A stretch of DNA of 64,000 nucleotides from assembly GCF_022965805.1 (NCBI RefSeq), contig NC_133102.1, positions 11,824,485-11,888,484 on the forward strand, in the 5' to 3' direction. The translations under genes were made by a program, and so were the position numbers. The notes beneath the pieces were generated by a model. The model was not told the origin of the DNA and did not search any database. It saw nothing but the letters and a program-made list of their open reading frames with translations. Origin of the DNA: Primulina eburnea (lineage: Eukaryota > Streptophyta > Magnoliopsida > Lamiales > Gesneriaceae). Positions 59,399 to 64,000 of this stretch are shown piece after piece (position 1 is the stretch's first letter; each line of letters starts with the position of its first letter).

Positions 59399-60524
59399 TG
59401 ATGGATCGTGTGTGCTAGCGCCTTCGAAGGAATTTCGCACACAACAGTCTTCAATGAGCTTCAAAAGCTCGTGTTCTAAGAATATTAACACCGATGAATT
59501 AAATCAAGTTTGGTTTTAAACCAAGCGGAAGAAACTCCAAGTAATCATTCGTAAAGAAAACTGAAATGTTAGAAAATATTTTAACTTATGTAAACTGACT
59601 AACTGAAAGAACACATATTAGTTTTTGCATTCTTGTATTTCAGTTATAGTAACAAATGAACACACGAACACTCTAACTAATCAAAACAATTTTAAAACGA
59701 TAGTTAATCAGTTAAATACACAAGATATGTTTATGGATGTTCGGAGACTTCAACTGCTCCTACGTCACCCCTACTATCTCCACGGATAGGATCCACTAGA
59801 AGACTTTGATTTATACAACTACGTGTACAAGACCACTCAGCTAGGACTTATCCACTGCCTAAACTGAACTCCTAACTACGACTGAAAACAGCAACTTCCA
59901 GTCAACATTTGTTTAATGTCTATGTGAGAAAGAATACATACACAAGTTTAACGTCTTTGTGCAAGACTCTTTTGGGTGGTTTTGAGAGTAAGTATGTGTG
60001 TGAGAACTGAACAAGAATGTTCTCACACACTGAGGAGAAGTGGCTTCTAAACTAAGCTGATACAACGATGAAGAGTTCTCTCTGGGCTTAAGTGCTTCTG
60101 AAAGCTGATAATCAATTGGACGTGCCCTTTTCTCTCTAATATTGTATATGTGCTCTCTAATTTTTTGAGTCTTTACCGATCTTCTCTTTATATAGACGGA
60201 AGAAGCTGATCATTCAGTGAGACTCATTTATTGTATCCGTTGCATTTGAATCGACTTCTTGGACTTAGCGTCTCATCTTTTTGATTGTGCTTCTGAAGCG
60301 TTTTGTCTTTAATGCTCTGATGCAACGTCCATTATTGTCCTTTGTGTGGATAATGGCTTTGTACCTTCTCGCACAGCTGGAATCCACTTGAAAGAGTTTA
60401 TCTTCATCTATAACTGAAAGATTCTAACTGATGCTTCGAATTGGTTAGTTTGAACTGATCTTTCAGTTGGGTTGGTGAAACTCGTCAGTTGAACTGATTT
60501 CACACTCGTTCAATTTGACTGATC

Positions 60525-60923
60525 TGAAACATCCCAAATTCGACGACTGTCCTCACTGTACCACGACAGGTCTTTCCAGCGTGCTTATGTCCTCACTCAC
60601 ACGCACCCTAGGAAACTTCCCAGGGGATCACCCATCCCAAAATTGCCCCAAGTCAAGCACGTTTAACTTTGGAGTTTTTATGTGATGAGCTACCGAAAAG
60701 AAGATGCACATTCGTGATATGAGTAGTACCAATCAAATCTTTTAAGCCCTTTTCAACTGTACATTCCATTACATTGAACAGTCTCGGAATCCCTCTCCTT
60801 CCGGTGTAAGAACGGTTCATTCATGTTCCCTCCACCTAGAAGCCTGCCAGGAGCCGCTCATTGTCCGTGCCACCTCATAGCATCGGCGATCACCCCTCGC
60901 CCTCTTCGGCCCCGGGCCTCACA
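60525..60923 (-). mobile_element. Cassandra-like solo LTR with 5S rRNA sequence
   Basis: 399 bp, tgaaacatcccaaattcg to cccgggcctcaca, with a perfect TSD tgatc (60520-60524, 60924-60928). The empty site is visible in the other S4 LTR near 58096 (gactgatcagctggg). Homologous to 24443-24839. Confidence 0.9.
60608..60676 (-). ncRNA. 5S rRNA-derived segment in the Cassandra-like LTR
   Basis: Minus strand: aagttaaacgtgcttgac (box A region, 60669-60652), gatgggtgatc (60636-60626), ctgggaagtttcc (box C, 60623-60611). Compared with plant 5S, box A has one A for G (gttaaacg) and box C is near intact. Upstream 5S sequence is not recognisable. TE component, not a ribosomal gene. Confidence 0.75.
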
Positions 60924-61212
60924 TGATCAGCTGGGTTTCTTCATTAGTTGAACACTTCTTCGGCTGGCCAGGCTTATGAGGTTTTCCTGCTGAATCACCT
61001 ATCAACTGGTCAATCAGCTGTACTGCTCAAATGATGTAAACAGTTAGACTGATTCATTTTGTGCGATCAGTTGGGTCTTCAGTTTTACGAAGTAAACATC
61101 TTGTGAGTGATCCTAGATGCTGCATAACTAAGGTAGATCATTAGTAACACAATTAACAAGTTTTGTTATCATCAAAATCAAGATTGAGAACTTGAAAAGT
61201 TCCAACAAGTAT

Positions 61213-61740
61213 ATATTTGATAATAATTTTGCCGTGAGTAACCTTACCTTTACTCACTGCTTTACTTTAAATTATCACCAAAGGTGATTCTTGGTCCTTT
61301 GTATTCGACGACTTCTGATGAGAGATTTTTTTTACTTTACATATGTCTGGAGCAACCGCTGTCCAAGAACCAGATGGATTGTTCCAAGTTCTTCTTCTTC
61401 TTTAGTACCTAAAATCATTGAAATAAGAACTTGGTACCTATATCTATTTGGGTCCTGAATTGATTAAACCCTTAGGGACCCAACCTGGATTATCTTGAGG
61501 GATTTTATGTTGTGTGTCCCAAGATGGATGCGGTTATGTGCATAATCTGGTGGTGTGTTCATTTTTATTTCTCTGCAGTATGTTGTCTTGAGAGTTTGTC
61601 CTTATCACTCAATTTGTACATCTTTTGAACTGATCGACGTTGTAGTGTTGGTTAGGTCTTATTTTCGAGTGATGTCCGGTTGAACTTTGGTTTTTGCGGG
61701 ACCAATTTGAACCGTTGCGAACAATTTGATTTGTCATGCG
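61213..61740 (-). pseudogene. S1 copia protease
   Basis: The minus-strand frame contains FLDSGCSRHM with the catalytic Asp at 61361-61363, the usual LDSGCSRHM-type active site of copia proteases. Next come NLSSEVVEYKGPRITFGDNL and, near 61240, AVSKGKVTHGKIIIKYI, which continues at 56959 (LLDENLCYN) across S4. There is a stop just after the active-site His-Met. The part 61400-61740 upstream is a decayed linker with several stops. The enzyme would process the gag-pol polyprotein. Confidence 0.75.
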
Positions 61741-63454
61741 TCTAAGTCAAGATCGGTTGGATTTCGCACTCTCGAATTTGACATATCCTAGACCATGTCG
61801 CTTTCCATTGTTCTCAAGTCTTATGTTCTGATTGGTTTGGACTTCAGGCTTATCATGTTCATGTACCGTATTATATCTGACAAATTTAATTGATTTTAAA
61901 CTGTCTTTATCTAGTAGCGTTTGAGTTTGTGATTCAGAGTTGCTGCATTCATTGATGCTATAACCTAGCACAGTTCTGTCTCCGACCGATTTCTGAATCT
62001 CATGCATCCTTTCAAGGGAAGCAGAGGACTTGTTTCACGAGTTGACTGTGTTCATAATCCGTTTATTTTCTTTAACATGGCATGGAATAATCTTCTCAAG
62101 TCATCATTCTCAGCCTTTAGCAGATTTAACTTCTCTTTCAAACCGTCAACCTCCTTTTCAGCAGCTGGAGAGGGTTAAATTGTTTTTCAAGTTTTGTTTT
62201 TCTGCCTTAGCCTCATCGAATTGCTGCGACAGTCTCTTAGACTCATTCACCATGTCATGCAGCATCGTGACAAGGTCTTCCCGTGTAAATTCCAGAGAGT
62301 CGAAGTCAAATACCATCTCTTCGGTGGATTATGATACTTCATTAGCCATGAGACATTTTACTGTCTCATCATCACTTTCACTCGAAGATTCCTCAGAGAC
62401 GGACCTTTCTGAGTCTGAATCGGCCCATTTTATTTTTTCTTCTTCTGCAATTAAAACTCGTTGATCTTTCTTTTTTATGAACTTTTTATCATCTTTGGAC
62501 CGTCTCCTATCAACCAGTCTATTTTAATCTTTCTTCGGCCTGTTGCACTCTGCAATAAAATGCCCCTTTTCCCACAGTTAAAACAAGCTTGACCATCATC
62601 TATATGGTCCTTTTTGAAATATGGCTTAACATACTGAGATTGATTTTTACACATATATTTACCAAATTTCTTGACAAATAGGGACATAGCTTCATTGCTC
62701 AGTTGCTCAGTTGATTTCTTACTTGTGGAATCTTCGACCAGAAGAGTCACTGTGGTAACTGCCAGGGCTTTGGTTTGTTGATAAGTGGATGGTTCTTCTT
62801 CAGTTTGTATTCCGAGCTCAAACTTGTATGCTTTAAGATCGGCAAAGAGATCGTGAAGCTCCAGCTTGTTCAAATCTTTTGATTCTCGCATTTCTGCTAT
62901 CTTTACGTCCCATTCTCTGGGAAGAGCTCTGATTACCTTCAAGGCAATTTCACGGTTAGAGTATTATTTACCAAGAGAGATAAGTCCAATAATAATACCA
63001 CTAAACCGTTAATCAAATTCGGAAAGAGTTTCTCCTGGCTTCATCTTGGCGTTGTCAAACTTCTGGATTACAACTGTCGGCTTATTTTCTTTGGTTTGGT
63101 CGTTGCCCTCACACAATTGTGTGAGTTTCTCCCAGATTTCATTTGTTGTGGAGCAAGTTTTAATTTTTGCAAACATATTTTTATCAAGAGTTTTATAAAA
63201 GATATCCTTGACCACGTTGACAAGGTTCGCCTTATTCTTGTCCTCAGTGGTCCATTCGGATCGATGCTTTTCCACCATTTGGGGAGCACCTTCAGTTATA
63301 GCCATAGCTGGATTGACTTTCAAAATCTTCACAGGCCCGTCAGTGATGACATACCACATGTCATTGTCTGGGGCTGCTAAATGTGTCTGCATACGAATTT
63401 TTCAGTCATCATAATCTTATTTAGAAAAATAGGAATCTTGTTAAATGATGTCAT
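61741..63454 (-). pseudogene. S1 gag with C-terminal extension
   Basis: Start ATG at 63454 (MTSFNKIPIF), then two in-frame stops (in place of Glu and Trp). The frame 63392-63009 reads from MQTHLAAPDNDMWYVITDGP to MKPGETLSEFD, a UBN2/copia-gag type domain (KNMFAKIKTCSTTNEIWEKL). A second frame, 62942-62475, has ALPREWDVKIAEMRESKDLN and ends at a CCHC knuckle (CFNCGKRG) disrupted by a frameshift near 62580. Downstream, a Ser/Asp-rich stretch (ADSDSERSVSEESSSESDDE near 62400) and FTREDLVTMLHDMVNESKRL follow. The last open part, 62007-61747, contains TVLGYSINECSNSESQTQT, matching the gag-pol linker style of SIRE elements. Capsid and RNA-binding protein; inactive here. Confidence 0.85.
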
Positions 63455-63488
63455 ATCGATTGTAGATATCAACGTTCAAGAAAACCCG

Positions 63489-63501
63489 CTCTGACACAAC
63501 T
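63489..63501 (-). other. Primer binding site of S1
   Basis: Plus strand gctctgacacaac next to the LTR; minus strand ttgtgtcagagc, two changes from the initiator-Met complement. Confidence 0.75.
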
Positions 63502-64000
63502 TGTTAGGATCGAAAAAGAGTTTAGAAGGGAGTGAATAAACTATTTGATATTAAAATTTGTTTCAATCGTTTTTAAACGGTTGAAATTTTTTCTCGAACG
63601 GTTAGAAATATGAACCACTTGAAAAGTGCGGAAAACAGTTCAAAATTTTTAATAATAGCTTCAATCGATTTGCTGGCTTGTTAACAAGAAACGGTTTGAA
63701 ATGTAAGTGCTCGCGAAAAGTGAGAGAAAATGTTCTTTTAGGAATGATTCCACTAAAAGACTTTGGTTTTACAAACTTATTGCAACAATCCAGTCCAATC
63801 AGGACTTATCACACTGCCTGTTTTGGAACTCTTAGTGATCAATTTATACTTTTGGATATTAAAAACCTTCAGTTCACCAGACAACACAATCAATCAAATA
63901 ACCAAAGGTTACTGATGTAAAGTAAACAGTTTTTTTTGTAGTACAAAGATGATCCATGAATGATCAGACATCTTTCTGTTGAATGCGTGCTTGATGAGCA
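63502..64000 (-). repeat. S1 5' LTR, cut by window end
   Basis: Opens tgttaggatcg and parallels 3101-3660 (shared ccactaaaagactttggtt, gttgaatgcgtgcttgatga). Differences are frequent, so S1 inserted long ago. Confidence 0.85.

Larger units (their letters stand above)
56965..61207 (-). mobile_element. S4: non-autonomous copia-type element
   Basis: Perfect TSD agtat (56960-56964, 61208-61212). LTRs 56965-58373 and 59399-61207, plus-strand tgatggatcgtgtgtgcta to gaaaagttccaaca (the left copy ends ccaaaa). Polypurine tract complement atctccccctttttgatgg at 58374, primer binding site complement cgatctgataccaac at 59384. The right LTR is longer only because of the Cassandra-like insertion at 60525-60923. 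It splits S1 between protease and GAG-pre-integrase. LTR start and word content relate it to the solo LTR at 4353-5904. Confidence 0.9.
59399..61207 (-). repeat. S4 5' LTR with Cassandra-like insertion
   Basis: About 1405 bp without the insertion and its TSD copy. Closely similar to 56965-58373. TATA-like complement at 60186-60194. Confidence 0.85.
3101..64000 (-). mobile_element. S1: SIRE-like Ty1/copia retrotransposon hosting most of the window (right end outside)
   Basis: The 3' LTR begins at 3101 (tgttaggatc) and resumes after the G1 insertion to end at 39624 (gtaaca). The matching 5' LTR starts at 63502 with the same tgttaggatc and clearly homologous sequence. The internal region has a polypurine tract at 39625 and a Met-type primer binding site at 63489. 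Order on the minus strand is gag, protease, integrase, RT, RNase H, third ORF, which is the copia order. The extra ORF after pol and the gag/linker type fit the SIRE lineage. LTR divergence, many stops and at least five later insertions make it an old, dead element. Confidence 0.85.

Overview
The window is a block of eukaryotic, almost certainly plant, heterochromatin-like repeat DNA. It is AT-rich and carries Ty3/gypsy and Ty1/copia LTR retrotransposons with plant-type initiator-Met primer binding sites, hAT, CACTA and Helitron traces, and Cassandra-like LTRs carrying 5S rRNA sequence. No intact host gene is visible. The copia third ORF and the LTR word usage remind me of asterid (Lamiales) genomes, but that is recall and not something the sequence proves.

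Layout. Nearly everything can be read as one nest of insertions, most with visible target-site duplications (TSDs). Outermost is the 3' end of a Tat/Athila-like gypsy element on + (1609-3100, itself carrying an LTR at 1-1608). A SIRE-like copia element on the minus strand (S1) is inserted in it: 3' LTR 3101-39624, internal 39625-63501, 5' LTR from 63502 past the window end. Inside the S1 3' LTR sits a gypsy element on minus (G1, 4100-39306, TSD gcgaa/gcaaa). G1 contains a copia solo LTR (4353-5904), a hAT MITE (10161-10531) and, between its protease and RT, a large solo LTR (A, 11171-33895). LTR A was then filled by another hAT MITE (11523-12154), a second gypsy element (G2, 12420-25811), an LTR fragment (B, 25812-28083) and a solo LTR (C, 28399-31738). 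G2 carries a hAT element in its RT gene (19236-21935), with Helitron and CACTA remains inside, a 2548-bp tandem duplication (14807-19902) and a Cassandra-like LTR (24443-24839). That is seven levels of nesting.

The right third is the S1 internal region, minus strand: gag, protease, integrase, RT, RNase H and a third ORF. It is broken by a pol-less SIRE derivative on + (S2, 39950-47581), which holds a very young gypsy-type element of two 1.5-kb LTRs and a 364-bp interior (G3, 43785-47149). Further breaks are a second pol-less derivative (S3, about 48485-50490), an unrecognised 104-codon ORF (50521-50835), a solo LTR (52525-55527) and a non-autonomous copia element (S4, 56965-61207) that holds a Cassandra-like solo LTR.

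All retroelement genes are decayed by stops, frameshifts or deletions. The observations most worth following are an intron-like 752-bp segment between gag and protease of G1, the apparently identical 2548-bp tandem duplication, the near-identical LTRs of G3, and the repeated retention of the third ORF in pol-less SIRE derivatives.
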